Positions 1-8,926 of a stretch of 64,000 nt of DNA are shown piece by piece. The notes under the pieces are model-generated. The model was given only the letters and a program-made list of their open reading frames with translations. It ran no database searches and was not told the origin of the DNA. This DNA comes from Chengkuizengella marina (GTDB lineage: Bacteria > Bacillota > Bacilli > Paenibacillales > KCTC-33759), in NCBI RefSeq assembly GCF_009910845.1, contig NZ_SIJB01000007.1, forward strand, positions 186,001 to 250,000. Direction: 5' to 3'. The position numbers and the translations under genes were made by a program. Numbering within the stretch: position 1 is the first letter of the stretch; the number at the start of each line of letters is the position of its first letter.

Positions 1-20
1 CATACTCTCCTTTTAAAGCA

Positions 21-962
21 TTATTTATTTTCATAACGGGAACACATTCTGCATGCAAGTTTATAAATCTCATTTCTCATTGATTCTGGTTCTATTACCT
101 CAGCATTCGAACCTAGAGAGAAGAAGTATTGCACTGAATAATCCCATTCTGTAGCAGGACACAGATAATCAACTTCCCATTCATCTTCAGTAATATTTTT
201 TACTAAATGTCCGATATGAGGGTCTTGCTCTGTCATTAATGCACCTTGATATGTTAATTTTGCTATGACACGTATTGAAGGTTCCATTAGATGTGTTTCT
301 TTTACATTTTTATTAGGTAGATTAGGTAGCTTTAGATCTGTAGATTGATTCACTTCAATTTGATCTATTCGATCCACTCTAAAGGTTCGTTCTCCTTGAT
401 GTGTATTAGAATAAGCTTCGCAATACCAAAATCCATGAGCTGTATAAATTCTTAAAGGGAAGATTTGCAACCATCGATTATGTTTTTTTGAACGGTATAG
501 AATGTTGAGCCATTTTGATGCCGTAGTATACTCTAGTAATGGCATTAATAAGGGGGTTTTATAGTTCCGATTTGGAATTTCTACTTCTACATGATTAAGT
601 ATTGGATCTATTTGTTGTAATGTCTCTTCAGGTAATATAGCTTTGATTTTATCAATTACTGTCCACCTTTCTTGGTTAAATGGTGTGTCAGGTATTTTTG
701 TCATGGCTTTTAGTGCAAAGAGAATCGTTAATGCCTCTTTGGAATCGAATTGTAATGGAGATAATTGATAACCCTCCATCAGACGAAAACCACCATTTGG
801 ACCAGTCATTGAATATAATGGAATTCCCATCTCAGAAAGTGACTGCATATCTCTTAAAATTGTTCTTTTTGATACCTCAAACTTTTCAGCCAGTGACTGA
901 GCAGTTTCAGGTCGTTGTTGTAAAGCGATGAGAATAGCCATGATTCTATCGGTCCTTTTCAA
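21..962 (-). CDS. YafY/DeoR-type HTH regulator with WYL domain
   Basis: Cytoplasmic transcriptional regulator of about 313 aa. An N-terminal winged HTH (residues about 1-60, with SKRTILRDM as recognition helix) is followed by a WYL-type ligand domain (about 140-220) and a C-terminal extension, the usual YafY/YobV layout and length. I chose the TTG at 962-960: AAAGGAGG lies 11 nt upstream and the protein then begins LKRTDRIMAIL, typical of the family. The GTG at 974 overlaps the Shine-Dalgarno itself. A perfect inverted repeat 40-70 bp upstream (1004-1030) suggests autoregulation. The ligand and target genes are unknown; WYL regulators usually sense nucleotides or small molecules. Confidence 0.85.
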   Translation of the reverse strand: MKRTDRIMAILIALQQRPETAQSLAEKFEVSKRTILRDMQSLSEMGIPLYSMTGPNGGFRLMEGYQLSPLQFDSKEALTILFALKAMTKIPDTPFNQERWTVIDKIKAILPEETLQQIDPILNHVEVEIPNRNYKTPLLMPLLEYTTASKWLNILYRSKKHNRWLQIFPLRIYTAHGFWYCEAYSNTHQGERTFRVDRIDQIEVNQSTDLKLPNLPNKNVKETHLMEPSIRVIAKLTYQGALMTEQDPHIGHLVKNITEDEWEVDYLCPATEWDYSVQYFFSLGSNAEVIEPESMRNEIYKLACRMCSRYENK

Positions 963-1003
963 GATCGTGGTCACCTCCTTTTATATAAACATCATAACAT
1001 GCT

Positions 1004-1030
1004 ATTAGTGACACTATATTTGTCACTAAT
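1004..1030. promoter_or_regulatory. Palindromic operator candidate before the WYL regulator
   Basis: ATTAGTGACA (1004-1013) and TGTCACTAAT (1021-1030) form a perfect 10-bp inverted repeat around a 7-nt spacer, in the leader of the leftward regulator gene. The position suits autoregulation. No other copy was noticed in the window. Confidence 0.55.
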
Positions 1031-1133
1031 TATTAACCAGTTTTATAATTTTAATAAAAATTTACTGGAAAAATAAAGAGTCTGAATTAGATTTAGTTTT
1101 TTCCAAAATGTAAATTAATCAAATTGTGGCAGG

Positions 1134-1162
1134 TTAATATAAAAGAAGTTAGATGTTATAAT
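1134..1162 (+). promoter_or_regulatory. Promoter with extended -10
   Basis: TATAAT at 1157-1162 preceded by TG one base upstream (extended -10), with a weak -35 TTAATA 17 nt upstream. It lies about 90 bp before the small membrane protein gene at 1255. Confidence 0.45.
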
Positions 1163-1254
1163 GAAGCATATAAAAGATTGCTTGGTGTTAGAGATGAAAA
1201 GTACTGCAACTCCAAAATTTCACTTTCAAATAAATAATAGAAAGGTGAATGAAG

Positions 1255-1581
1255 TTGACTAGTCAAGGAAATTTTATTGCTTATACTTTGAGAATAATTG
1301 GGTATTTATGTTTTTGTTTAGGACTTATTTTTTGGATTATTATAGTGGTTGAAATTGGAATGCTAGAAGGAATACAAGTAATATTAGGTTTTGGGGTTTC
1401 CGGCGTAGTTTTTCTAGGTTTTTCTGAAGTAATAAATCTTTTACAAGGAATTTATAATCAGGGAGAGATTAGATTAAGAAGTATCCAAACAGAATCTACT
1501 TCTCAAAAACAAGAAAGTAAGCCAGTTTCAAAATCAGAGCACACAAACTCAGCTTATGAAACTACAAATTCAATGGTTTGA
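1255..1581 (+). CDS. Small two-helix membrane protein, function unknown
   Basis: About 108 aa with two hydrophobic segments (residues roughly 8-33 and 38-62) and a polar Ser/Gln/Lys-rich tail. The ATG at 1249 lies almost on the ribosome binding site (AAAGGTG, 1241-1247), so the TTG at 1255, 7 nt downstream of it, is the better start. An extended -10 promoter sits upstream. I do not recognise the family. The next small ORF begins just past its stop, so the two may be co-transcribed. Confidence 0.6.
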   Translation: MTSQGNFIAYTLRIIGYLCFCLGLIFWIIIVVEIGMLEGIQVILGFGVSGVVFLGFSEVINLLQGIYNQGEIRLRSIQTESTSQKQESKPVSKSEHTNSAYETTNSMV

Positions 1582-1615
1582 CCTTCTGATGCTGTGTTTC
1601 TATAAAACAAAAGAA

Positions 1616-1756
1616 ATGAAAATTAAGGAGCTTTTAGCAACCACCAAGGAAGATTATTACATGGTTCGATTTGAGGATGGTAGTTCTGAGGTCGTTTTGT
1701 TAGATGGAGCAAATCCTAAGGTGGTTGAATCTTTTAAAGCTTCTGTTAAATACTAA
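1616..1756 (+). CDS. Small hypothetical protein (46 aa)
   Basis: A 46-residue acidic ORF beginning MKIKELL, with a beta-like stretch (YYMVRFEDGSSEVVLL). An in-frame upstream ATG at 1556 lies inside the previous gene and has no ribosome binding site. The internal ATG at 1616 gives a more protein-like N-terminus, but its ribosome binding site is also weak. It could be a short regulator-like protein or a gene fragment; no family was recognised. Confidence 0.35.
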   Translation: MKIKELLATTKEDYYMVRFEDGSSEVVLLDGANPKVVESFKASVKY

Positions 1757-1844
1757 GAGGTTATAAGAGTGGTTCCTTTCTCACGTAATAAAACTAAGAA
1801 TGGAAGTAAAAAGTAAATAGAAATCTAAATAAGGAATTGATGTT

Positions 1845-2054
1845 ATGAGCTTTAACTTTTATTTCTTTTTATTTGTATCTGGATTCGTTACATTATTAAT
1901 TGGATATATTGTTGTAAGGACATTTCTAAAAAAAGAAATTCCAGATAACCCTTACACTCCATTTGATTATATAACTGGACAATCAGATGTTGAATTTCGT
2001 GATGAAAAAGAAGAGTTTGAACAGGATAATGATCAAGATGAGAATAGAGACTAA
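1845..2054 (+). CDS. Small single-helix membrane protein, DUF3951-like
   Basis: 69 aa with one N-terminal transmembrane helix (about residues 5-28), then NPYTPFDYITGQ and an acidic tail. This layout and the PYTPFDYITGQ segment match my memory of the DUF3951 small membrane proteins of Bacillales; a profile search was not possible. The start ATG follows AAGGAATTGATGTT. The tail overlaps the start of the methyltransferase remnant in another frame, suggesting that a neighbouring gene was lost by deletion. Confidence 0.6.
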   Translation: MSFNFYFFLFVSGFVTLLIGYIVVRTFLKKEIPDNPYTPFDYITGQSDVEFRDEKEEFEQDNDQDENRD

Positions 2055-2211
2055 AGATCAACCTAGTAAGACTGCTGAAATTGCTAAGGAGTTATTTAAA
2101 AGATATGAGGTGAAAAAGATATTAATCCCTGGTGGAGGTTATGGAAGGAACTCCAAACTTTTCTCCACTTCTGTTTTTGAAGTAGATGCAATAGAAATTT
2201 CAAAATTTTAA
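2038..2211 (+). pseudogene. Truncated class I SAM-methyltransferase (N-terminal remnant)
   Basis: The reading frame contains QPSKTAEIAKELF followed by KILIPGGGYGRNSKLF, i.e. methyltransferase motif I with its SAM-binding glycines, then FEVDAIEIS (motif II acidic loop). It stops after about 57 residues, whereas such enzymes are around 200 aa, so the catalytic C-terminal part is absent. The next gene starts 16 nt later. It is most likely the stump of a deleted gene. Whether it is translated is unknown. Confidence 0.6.
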
Positions 2212-2227
2212 AGGAAAGGGCGTATAA

Positions 2228-2947
2228 ATGTATTTACGAGAAATTATAAAACTAAACAAAAAGATACAAAACCACACTCAATATCCTTTTAACATTCCAA
2301 CCATTAAAACACTAGATACATTATCATTAAAGAAAAATGTAACCTTTTTTGTAGGAGAAAACGGTTCAGGTAAATCTACATTACTTGAAGCAATTGCTTA
2401 TCAATGTGAATTTAATACTGCGGGTGGAAGCAGGAACAATACTTATGAGGTGGATTCTTCTGAAGCTAGATTAGGTGATTATATCCGTCTTTCATGGATG
2501 CCTAAAATGAATAAAGGTTTTTTCCTTCGTGCAGAGTCATTCTATCACTTCGCCTCTCATATTGATGAGCTAGCTGAAGATGACCCTGGTATTTACAGCT
2601 ATTATGGTGGAAAGTCCCTTCATGAACAATCACATGGAGAGTCTTTTTTGTCTTTGTTCAAAAATCGATTTGGTCAATCTGGTATATATATTTTAGATGA
2701 ACCAGAGGCCGCTCTTTCTCCGGCCAGACAATTAGCTTTTTTAAGTATAATTCATGAATTACAGAAACATGCGCAATTAATAATCGCTACACATTCTCCA
2801 ATATTAATGGGATATCCAAACGCGGATATTTTTAATTTTGATGAAGTCCCTATAGAACAAATCAAGTATGAAGATACAAATCATTATCAAATTTCTAGGA
2901 GGTTTCTGGAAAATAGAAAGGTATACCTAAGAGAATTAATGGATTAA
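2228..2947 (+). CDS. AAA-family ATPase, small ABC/RecF-like
   Basis: A 239-aa soluble P-loop ATPase. Walker A is GENGSGKST (about residues 43-51), an ABC-like signature lies at SHGESF (about 135), Walker B is YILDEPEAALS (about 154-164) and the switch histidine is in ATHSP (about 187). Such compact ATPases resemble the head domains of SMC/RecF/OLD proteins but have no coiled coil or nuclease domain. The ribosome binding site is GGAAAGGG. No partner gene is adjacent, since the upstream gene is a remnant and the downstream stretch is degenerate. The physiological role is unknown. Confidence 0.75.
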   Translation: MYLREIIKLNKKIQNHTQYPFNIPTIKTLDTLSLKKNVTFFVGENGSGKSTLLEAIAYQCEFNTAGGSRNNTYEVDSSEARLGDYIRLSWMPKMNKGFFLRAESFYHFASHIDELAEDDPGIYSYYGGKSLHEQSHGESFLSLFKNRFGQSGIYILDEPEAALSPARQLAFLSIIHELQKHAQLIIATHSPILMGYPNADIFNFDEVPIEQIKYEDTNHYQISRRFLENRKVYLRELMD

Positions 2948-3350
2948 GGATTGAATTAAAAAAAAGATTAAATTGGAATATTGGGCTTTAATTTTCTAGG
3001 AGGAACACAATATATCGAAGAGTTCAAAGAGATCTTGTAAAAGATCTTCATTACGTTATAGGTAAAAAGTTTATTGGTAGGGTAAGCGTGAAAAGGAAAT
3101 TTTCAATAAAAAGCATCATTTTCATCGTACTTTTATTGGATACGAATTAAAAAATGACCAGGAGAGAAGATTTTACAACTATTTTTATAAAAATTAATTA
3201 TTATATAGGTTTTAGTGAAAAACAGACGCTGTGGTATGTTAGGGTGAAAGAGCTACAAGAAAAGGAAGCAATTAAAACCATTATTATAAAATACCAAGTG
3301 AAAGAGGACGAGAAAATAGTATAATAAATCGAATATTTGGAGGCAACATC
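2948..3350. other. Gene-poor stretch with degenerate coding remnants
   Basis: About 400 bp without a convincing gene. Short open stretches in different frames look protein-like but are broken, for example a run ending ELKNDQERRFYNYFYKN before a stop near 3198, and a 56-codon ORF at 3154-3324. They may be remains of one or two decayed genes next to the truncated methyltransferase. The ribosome binding site for the next gene (TGGAGG) lies at the end. Confidence 0.35.
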
Positions 3351-3899
3351 ATGAATATAAAATTAGAATTGTTAAATGAATCTGATTTTTCAAAAATTGT
3401 TGAATGGGTAAATGCCTATAATTCTGATTTTATGGTTCAATGGGCAGGGCTAACTTATAAGTTTCCTTTATCTATGGAACAAATTACAGAGCACTACATA
3501 CGTGGAATAAACACTAAAGAAGGCAGTGCTTATGTATATAAAATTATAGATGTTGAATCAAGTCATTATATTGGTTCTGTGCAATTGGCAAGATTTGATG
3601 AAGTGAAAAAAGAAGCCGTCATTGGTAGATTCATTATAGATGAAAAATACAGAGGTAAAGGTGTTGGACAAGCTGCACTTCATAAATTAGCTAGCCTTGG
3701 GTTTGAACAATTTAACTTAAATGGGTTGAAACTTAATGTTTTTAATATCAATAAAGGTGCGATGAAGTGTTATGAGCGAGTAGGTTTTAAACAAATACTT
3801 GTAAATCCAAAGTTTTATCAGTCAAGCACCGGGGAATGGTGGGATCAAATTCAAATGTTGTTATGTAAAGAAGAGTGGATTAAAAATAAAATGAAATGA
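3351..3899 (+). CDS. GNAT-family N-acetyltransferase
   Basis: A 182-aa RimJ/RimL-like acetyltransferase. The acetyl-CoA binding motif is visible as GRFIIDEKYRGKGVGQAAL (about residues 101-119), and NVFNINKGAMKCYERVGF (about 129-146) is the usual motif B region. It has a good ribosome binding site (GGAGG) and stands alone as a transcription unit. The substrate cannot be deduced; RimJ/RimL relatives acetylate protein N-termini or small amines. Confidence 0.85.
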   Translation: MNIKLELLNESDFSKIVEWVNAYNSDFMVQWAGLTYKFPLSMEQITEHYIRGINTKEGSAYVYKIIDVESSHYIGSVQLARFDEVKKEAVIGRFIIDEKYRGKGVGQAALHKLASLGFEQFNLNGLKLNVFNINKGAMKCYERVGFKQILVNPKFYQSSTGEWWDQIQMLLCKEEWIKNKMK

Positions 3900-3994
3900 C
3901 ACAAGGAGTATATGGAAAATTATTTCTGCAGAGACTTTTTTTCATTAAAACATCGCTCTAAACTATCATTTGGACTAATTTTAATTTATAAATT

Positions 3995-4035
3995 AAAGAA
4001 CCTGTTTAGAAATATTTTATCAAAAGAGGTTCTTT
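3995..4035 (+). terminator. Possible terminator stem-loop
   Basis: AAAGAACCT (3995-4003) pairs with AGGTTCTTT (4027-4035) across a 23-nt loop in the convergent gap between the GNAT gene and putR. There is no strong T-run, so confidence is low. Confidence 0.35.
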
Positions 4036-4074
4036 AGTTTACCGATGTATGAATTGTTGTTATTAAACTTATTC

Positions 4075-5319
4075 TTATATTATAGGTTTATTTTTCTTTA
4101 ATAGTAATAGGTCTATATATAGTTGACATTTGATATAAAAATTATCAAAGTCAATTGATGTTAGATCAATAATTTGTTTTAATCTGTAATTCATCGTATT
4201 AGGGTGGATGAATAGTTCTTCAGCTGTTCGTTTTAATTTACAGTTGTTTTTTAAATAAATTTCTAAAGTACGAATAAGGTTTGTCTTGTTTTTATTGTCG
4301 TAATTTTGCAACTTTAAGATCATTTCATTATCATAACGTTCTTGAACGTTTCGTTCATGAATCGTAGAGATATATCGATATATTCCTAGATCTTTATTTT
4401 CGATAGGTACTTCATAGTCATTTCGATCTACAAATTCTGTTGATTGAATAACTTCTAGAGCTTCTACATAACTTTTCCTTAAATTTCCTAATCTATCGTA
4501 TTCATTTCCCATACCAATCAACAGTTTTTTATGTTGCTCTTCATTTAATAATTCACGTATATTACGAATTAACATTCTCGCTTTATCATATGTGAAATAT
4601 TCCTTGTCAGATTCACTCCCTATAATGACAATCGTCTGATTATTTTCATTTAAAACGATGGCATCTGGTTTAGCTTTTTGAAATTCCTTGTTTAATAAGG
4701 GTTTCATTAGATTTAACTCTTCGTTATGATGAGCTGAAAAAACAACTACAGTAAATCTTACAGGTAAGGATATATTTGCAGATTTTGCATGGTTTAATAC
4801 TTGTTGCTCGTTGTCATCTTGGTTTAACAATTCAAACATCATTTGTTCTTTTGTATTTTGATTAGAGTTTTTAACTTTTAGACGTTTAAATAATAAGGTA
4901 CCAACATGATTGGATACTTCTTTTAAAAAATGTAATTCTTCTTCGTTTAAAACTATATCGGCTTCTTGTACCCAAATATAACCGAGAATCTGTCCCTTAT
5001 GCTTAGCACTGACAACGATTCGTTGATACAGTCCAAGTTCTTCGATTGCGTTAATTCGAATGGGGTCTGGAAATTTTTCTAGTTGTCGAAAAATACCATC
5101 TTTTTTTAAGCGATCGATTATAAACAAGGGGCATTTTTTTGATAAAATGGTTTTTTGCTGTGATGTATCAAAATGATAAGCAAATTTAGAACTATAGGAA
5201 ATCAATTCAAAACTTTTATTTTCTATAATGAGCGGTTTTTTTAAAACTGAACTAATATGTTCCGTTAAAAGATCAAGATCAGTAATTTCAAATGCTTCGC
5301 TCAATTCATTGGACACCAT
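4075..5319 (-). CDS. putR: PucR-family regulator of proline utilisation
   Basis: A 414-aa cytoplasmic regulator. It has a GAF-like N-terminal half and a C-terminal PucR-type helix-turn-helix (about residues 355-405, with LKRTAEELFIHPNTMNYRLKQI). Length and layout match Bacillus subtilis PutR, the proline-responsive activator of putBCP. Its place beside putP, rocA and putB supports that role. ATG at 5319 follows GAGGAG with 8 nt spacing. A strong hairpin (5423-5458) separates it from putP, so it probably has its own promoter. The symbol rests on context plus family. Confidence 0.8.
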   Translation of the reverse strand: MVSNELSEAFEITDLDLLTEHISSVLKKPLIIENKSFELISYSSKFAYHFDTSQQKTILSKKCPLFIIDRLKKDGIFRQLEKFPDPIRINAIEELGLYQRIVVSAKHKGQILGYIWVQEADIVLNEEELHFLKEVSNHVGTLLFKRLKVKNSNQNTKEQMMFELLNQDDNEQQVLNHAKSANISLPVRFTVVVFSAHHNEELNLMKPLLNKEFQKAKPDAIVLNENNQTIVIIGSESDKEYFTYDKARMLIRNIRELLNEEQHKKLLIGMGNEYDRLGNLRKSYVEALEVIQSTEFVDRNDYEVPIENKDLGIYRYISTIHERNVQERYDNEMILKLQNYDNKNKTNLIRTLEIYLKNNCKLKRTAEELFIHPNTMNYRLKQIIDLTSIDFDNFYIKCQLYIDLLLLKKNKPII

Positions 5320-5422
5320 AATTTTACTCCTCTAATAAACACTCTATTGTTTTTTCTATATTTATCATCATGAAAAGTCTCACAATTGTCAAGATATTGT
5401 TTAAAAGACTTTTATATTAAGT

Positions 5423-5458
5423 AAAAAATCTCTTGGATTCAGTACCAAGAGATTTTTT
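5423..5458 (-). terminator. Rho-independent terminator after putP
   Basis: AAAAAATCTCTTGG (5423-5436) and CCAAGAGATTTTTT (5445-5458) form a perfect 14-bp stem with an 8-nt loop and A/T tracts on both sides. It terminates the leftward putP transcript and insulates putR. Confidence 0.88.
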
Positions 5459-5481
5459 CGCACAGTAATATTTAAATAGTA

Positions 5482-6996
5482 TTAAGATTTTGATTTTAAC
5501 AAGGTTTCCATTTTTTCAAAATGATCTATGATGGAGCTTTCAGGTTTTTTGCCGATGAAACTAACGACGACTATCGTAATAAATCCTAATATAAATCCAG
5601 GCACGATTTCATATAATTCAAAAGGGATCATTTCTTCCTTGATTACAACACCAGCATCATCTAATTCAGGGGTAGAAAGGAGTTTCCAAATTACAACAGT
5701 AGCAGCACCAACAATCATTCCGACTAAAGCTCCATTTCGAGTCATTCTTTTCCAAAATAATGAGAGAATAACAATAGGGCCAAATGCTGCCCCAAAACCT
5801 GCCCATGCATAACTCACTAAATCGAGAACAGAGCTTTCGGGATCAAAGGCAAGGAAAATCGCAATTAAAGCGATAACGAGTACCGAGAATCTTCCTACCC
5901 AAATTAATTCTCTAGAGGATGCAGAGGGACGAATTAATACTTTGTAAAAATCTTCAGCAATGGCACTAGATGATACAAGCAACTGTGAATCAATCGTACT
6001 CATTATAGCTGACAAAATAGCAGCAAGTAAAAATCCTGAAACAACAGGATGGAATAATACATTTGCGGCTTCAATAAAAACAGTTTCGGCATCTGTTAAC
6101 GGAGTACCAGAAAAATAAGCAATTCCTACAAAACCAGTGAAAATAGCGCCAAATAAAGAAATAACCATCCATGTCATTCCTATAAATCTTGCTTTTGGAA
6201 TTTCTTTATGATGTTTTATTGCCATAAACCTCGTCAAAATATGTGGTTGGCCAAAATATCCTAATCCCCATGCCATTAATGATATAATTCCTAGAATACC
6301 AACACCACTAAATACATCCAGTCTGTTTGCATCAATTGTTCCAATGCGTTGAATCGTTTCATTCCAACCTCCCATATTTCCAATCATGACAATAGGAACG
6401 ACAATAAGAGCTAGAAACATTAATATACCTTGAAAAAAATCTGTCCAACTTACGGCTAGGAACCCACCTAACAAGGTATAAGAAATGATGACTAAAGCCC
6501 CAATCCAAAGAGCGAGCTGATATTCCAATCCAAATGTATTCTCAAAAAGAAGGGCTCCACCTACTAAACCAGATGATGTATAAAAAGTAAAAAACAATAA
6601 AATAACAAATGCAGAAATCACTCGTAGGAGTTTAGAAGAGTCTTGGAATCTGTTTTCAAAAAAATCAGGGATCGTAATTGAATCGTTTGCTAGTTCTGTG
6701 TAAATACGAAGTCTTTTAGCAACAAATTGCCAATTTAAAAAAGCGCCTAGAGCTAGACCAACACATATCCAAGTTGCCTCCATCCCAGCTGCATACGCGT
6801 AACCGGGTAATCCTAATAACAACCAACCGCTCATATCAGAGGCTCCCGCGCTTAATGCAGCAACTGCGCCACCTAATCTTCTACCTCCCAGCACATAATC
6901 AGATAAGTTGTCCGTTTTTTTATAGGCAACCCAACCTATGATAAGCATACCAATTAAGTAAATAATAAATGTAGTTAAAGTAGCTCCACTAATCAT
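5482..6996 (-). CDS. putP: Sodium/proline symporter PutP
   Basis: A 504-aa integral membrane protein of the sodium:solute symporter family (SSF), with about 13 hydrophobic helices. The GASDMSGWLLLGLPG segment (about residues 51-65) is typical of PutP and includes sodium/proline site residues; LVSSSAIAEDFYK is the conserved late SSF motif. It imports proline with Na+ for the adjacent proline dehydrogenase and P5C dehydrogenase. The start is preceded by AAAGGAG. A 34-codon accessory gene ends one base before it, and a cre-like element lies in the leader, suggesting catabolite repression. Confidence 0.92.
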   Translation of the reverse strand: MISGATLTTFIIYLIGMLIIGWVAYKKTDNLSDYVLGGRRLGGAVAALSAGASDMSGWLLLGLPGYAYAAGMEATWICVGLALGAFLNWQFVAKRLRIYTELANDSITIPDFFENRFQDSSKLLRVISAFVILLFFTFYTSSGLVGGALLFENTFGLEYQLALWIGALVIISYTLLGGFLAVSWTDFFQGILMFLALIVVPIVMIGNMGGWNETIQRIGTIDANRLDVFSGVGILGIISLMAWGLGYFGQPHILTRFMAIKHHKEIPKARFIGMTWMVISLFGAIFTGFVGIAYFSGTPLTDAETVFIEAANVLFHPVVSGFLLAAILSAIMSTIDSQLLVSSSAIAEDFYKVLIRPSASSRELIWVGRFSVLVIALIAIFLAFDPESSVLDLVSYAWAGFGAAFGPIVILSLFWKRMTRNGALVGMIVGAATVVIWKLLSTPELDDAGVVIKEEMIPFELYEIVPGFILGFITIVVVSFIGKKPESSIIDHFEKMETLLKSKS

Positions 6997-6997
6997 A

Positions 6998-7102
6998 TTA
7001 ATTTCTCCTTTCTTGCAAATATGTGATTAAACTTATTATCACCAATAATGACATAGGCACAAGTAACCAAAACCAAGTTGCGGCCGTTAATTCATATTCC
7101 AT
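6998..7102 (-). CDS. Symporter small accessory membrane protein (34 aa)
   Basis: An ORF of 34 residues starting MEYELTAATWFW, with a single hydrophobic helix (about residues 9-28) and a charged end (LQERRN). It has an excellent ribosome binding site, GGAGGTGAG (7107-7115), 4 nt before the ATG, and its stop is separated from the putP ATG by one base. Tiny one-helix proteins encoded directly before SSF symporters are known as symporter small accessory proteins. Location and coupling support this identification, though sequence homology could not be tested. It is probably needed for PutP stability or activity. Confidence 0.75.
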   Translation of the reverse strand: MEYELTAATWFWLLVPMSLLVIISLITYLQERRN

Positions 7103-7130
7103 TTGACTCACCTCCGATGATAATCGTTTG

Positions 7131-7148
7131 CAAGTAATCGCTTTCATT
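7131..7148 (-). promoter_or_regulatory. cre-like CcpA site before the accessory gene/putP
   Basis: On the minus strand the 18 bp read AATGAAAGC GATTACTTG (space added). This fits the catabolite-responsive element core TGNAANCGNWNWC, with mismatches only near the 3' edge. It lies just downstream of AT-rich -10-like sequence and about 30 bp before the accessory gene, a position where CcpA would block transcription. Confidence 0.5.
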
Positions 7149-7199
7149 TTATAATATGAAAAATATTCCTATTCTTATGATAGATGAAAGAAAGGAGGA

Positions 7200-7242
7200 A
7201 AGCTACCTTGAGAGATATGATTAATCTTCTTCAAGGTAGCTT
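7200..7242 (-). terminator. Stem-loop between rocA and the putP unit
   Basis: AAGCTACCTTGA (7200-7211) and TCAAGGTAGCTT (7231-7242) form a perfect 12-bp stem around a 19-nt loop. It probably ends the putB-rocA transcript. The flanking T-run is better on the plus strand, so its direction is not certain. Confidence 0.55.
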
Positions 7243-7353
7243 TTGTTAAAGTTTTATATAATATTATTTGAGTTGTACTTCACTTTTTCTTAGTCCAGGG
7301 CCCCGAAAAAGTAATATGATTAATCTTCAATGGTTTGCTTCACTTTTTGGATA

Positions 7354-8898
7354 CTAAAGTGTTTCACTGATTGTTTTAGGAAGCATATGTTGGATTAGGT
7401 AATCAGGACCGCCTGCTTTTGAATCAGTACCTGACATGTTGAATCCGCCAAACGGTTGGTATCCTACAATCGCACCTGTACATGTGCGATTAAAGTATAG
7501 GTTACCCACATAGAAGTTTTCTTTTGCATATTCGATATGTTCACGGTCATTAGAAATTAGTGCACCTGTTAGACCATATTCTGTATTGTTTGCTATTTCA
7601 ATTGCTTCTTCAAAGTCTTTTGCTTTTGCAAAAGCAACAACAGGTCCGAAAATTTCTTCTTGCATGATTTTTGCTTTAGGATCCACATCAGCAATAATAG
7701 TTGGTTCAATGAAAAATCCTTTTGAATCATCACCATTTCCACCGAAAACTAAACGACCTTCTTCTTTACCAACTTGAATATAAGACATAATTTTATCAAA
7801 TGAAGCTTGATCGATGACTGGTCCCATATAAGTATTATAATCAGTAGGATCTCCAACAATTTTATCTTTTGCTATTTCAATGACTCTATTTAAAACTTCA
7901 TCATAAACATCTTGGTGGATAACTGCACGAGAACCTGCAGAACATTTTTGTCCAGAGAATCCAAAAGCAGATCTGAAAATAGATTCAGCAGCCACTTCTA
8001 AATCGGCATTTTTATCTACAACAACAGTGTCTTTTCCACCCATTTCAATAATCGTTCTCTTTAACCAAATTTGACCAGGATTTACTTTTGATGCACGTTC
8101 AAAAATTCGAGTACCTACTTCACGTGAACCAGTAAAAGTAATTAAACTTGTTTTAGCATGATCTACTAAGAAGTCTCCAACTTCAGCTCCGCTTCCAGGG
8201 CAAAAATTAACTACCCCTCTAGGGAGACCTGCTTCTTCTAATACTTCAACAAATTTATAAGCAACAACAGGTGTACTACTTGCTGGTTTTAGAACAACTG
8301 TGTTTCCAGTAACGATAGGAGCCACTGTTGTTCCTGCCATGATTGCAAATGGGAAGTTCCACGGGGAAATAACCACTGTTACTCCCATTGGTGTATAAAT
8401 ATATTTATTATATTCACCTTCACGACTAGATACAGGTGTACCATCTTTTAATCTTATCATTTCTCTAGCATAATATTCCAAGAAATCAATTGCTTCTGCT
8501 GTATCAGCATCAGCTTCATTCCAAGGTTTACCCGATTCTTTAATTAAAAGTGCAGAGAATTCAGCTTTTCTTCTACGGATGATTGCAGCTGCACGAAATA
8601 AGATGTCAGCACGTGCTTCCGGCTTCCATTTTTTCCATGTTTTAAAAGCAGCTTCAGCGGCATTAATCGCTTCTCCAGCAAGTTCTTGGTTTGCTTTTGA
8701 AACAGTACCAATCACTTCTTCTTTATTAGCTGGATTGTAGGAAACTATTTTACTTTCTGTTTTAATTCGTTCCCCGTTAATGATTAATTCATAATCATTA
8801 CCAAATTCTTCTTCAATTTTTTGTAATGCTGCTTTCATTTCTTGTTGATTACTTTCCTCTGAAAAATCTAAAAATGGTTCGTGTTTATATGGTCTCAT
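7354..8898 (-). CDS. rocA: 1-pyrroline-5-carboxylate dehydrogenase
   Basis: A 514-aa aldehyde dehydrogenase oxidising glutamate semialdehyde/P5C to glutamate with NAD+. The catalytic Cys is C319 in [13 protein letters not shown] and the general-base Glu is E285 in [14 protein letters not shown] (about 178-183) and the GSREVG NAD loop are also present. Length and sequence match the Bacillus RocA/PutC class rather than the bifunctional PutA. It starts with ATG after AAAGGAGAG, 28 nt downstream of putB, so the two catabolic steps are one operon. In Bacillus the same enzyme type is named rocA or putC; context favours the proline (put) copy. Confidence 0.93.
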   Translation of the reverse strand: MRPYKHEPFLDFSEESNQQEMKAALQKIEEEFGNDYELIINGERIKTESKIVSYNPANKEEVIGTVSKANQELAGEAINAAEAAFKTWKKWKPEARADILFRAAAIIRRRKAEFSALLIKESGKPWNEADADTAEAIDFLEYYAREMIRLKDGTPVSSREGEYNKYIYTPMGVTVVISPWNFPFAIMAGTTVAPIVTGNTVVLKPASSTPVVAYKFVEVLEEAGLPRGVVNFCPGSGAEVGDFLVDHAKTSLITFTGSREVGTRIFERASKVNPGQIWLKRTIIEMGGKDTVVVDKNADLEVAAESIFRSAFGFSGQKCSAGSRAVIHQDVYDEVLNRVIEIAKDKIVGDPTDYNTYMGPVIDQASFDKIMSYIQVGKEEGRLVFGGNGDDSKGFFIEPTIIADVDPKAKIMQEEIFGPVVAFAKAKDFEEAIEIANNTEYGLTGALISNDREHIEYAKENFYVGNLYFNRTCTGAIVGYQPFGGFNMSGTDSKAGGPDYLIQHMLPKTISETL

Positions 8899-8926
8899 AT
8901 TAATACTCTCCTTTTATATAATTTTA

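Noticed and set aside
5528-5812. ORF on the plus strand within putP
   Set aside because: Antisense shadow of the symporter gene without a ribosome binding site.
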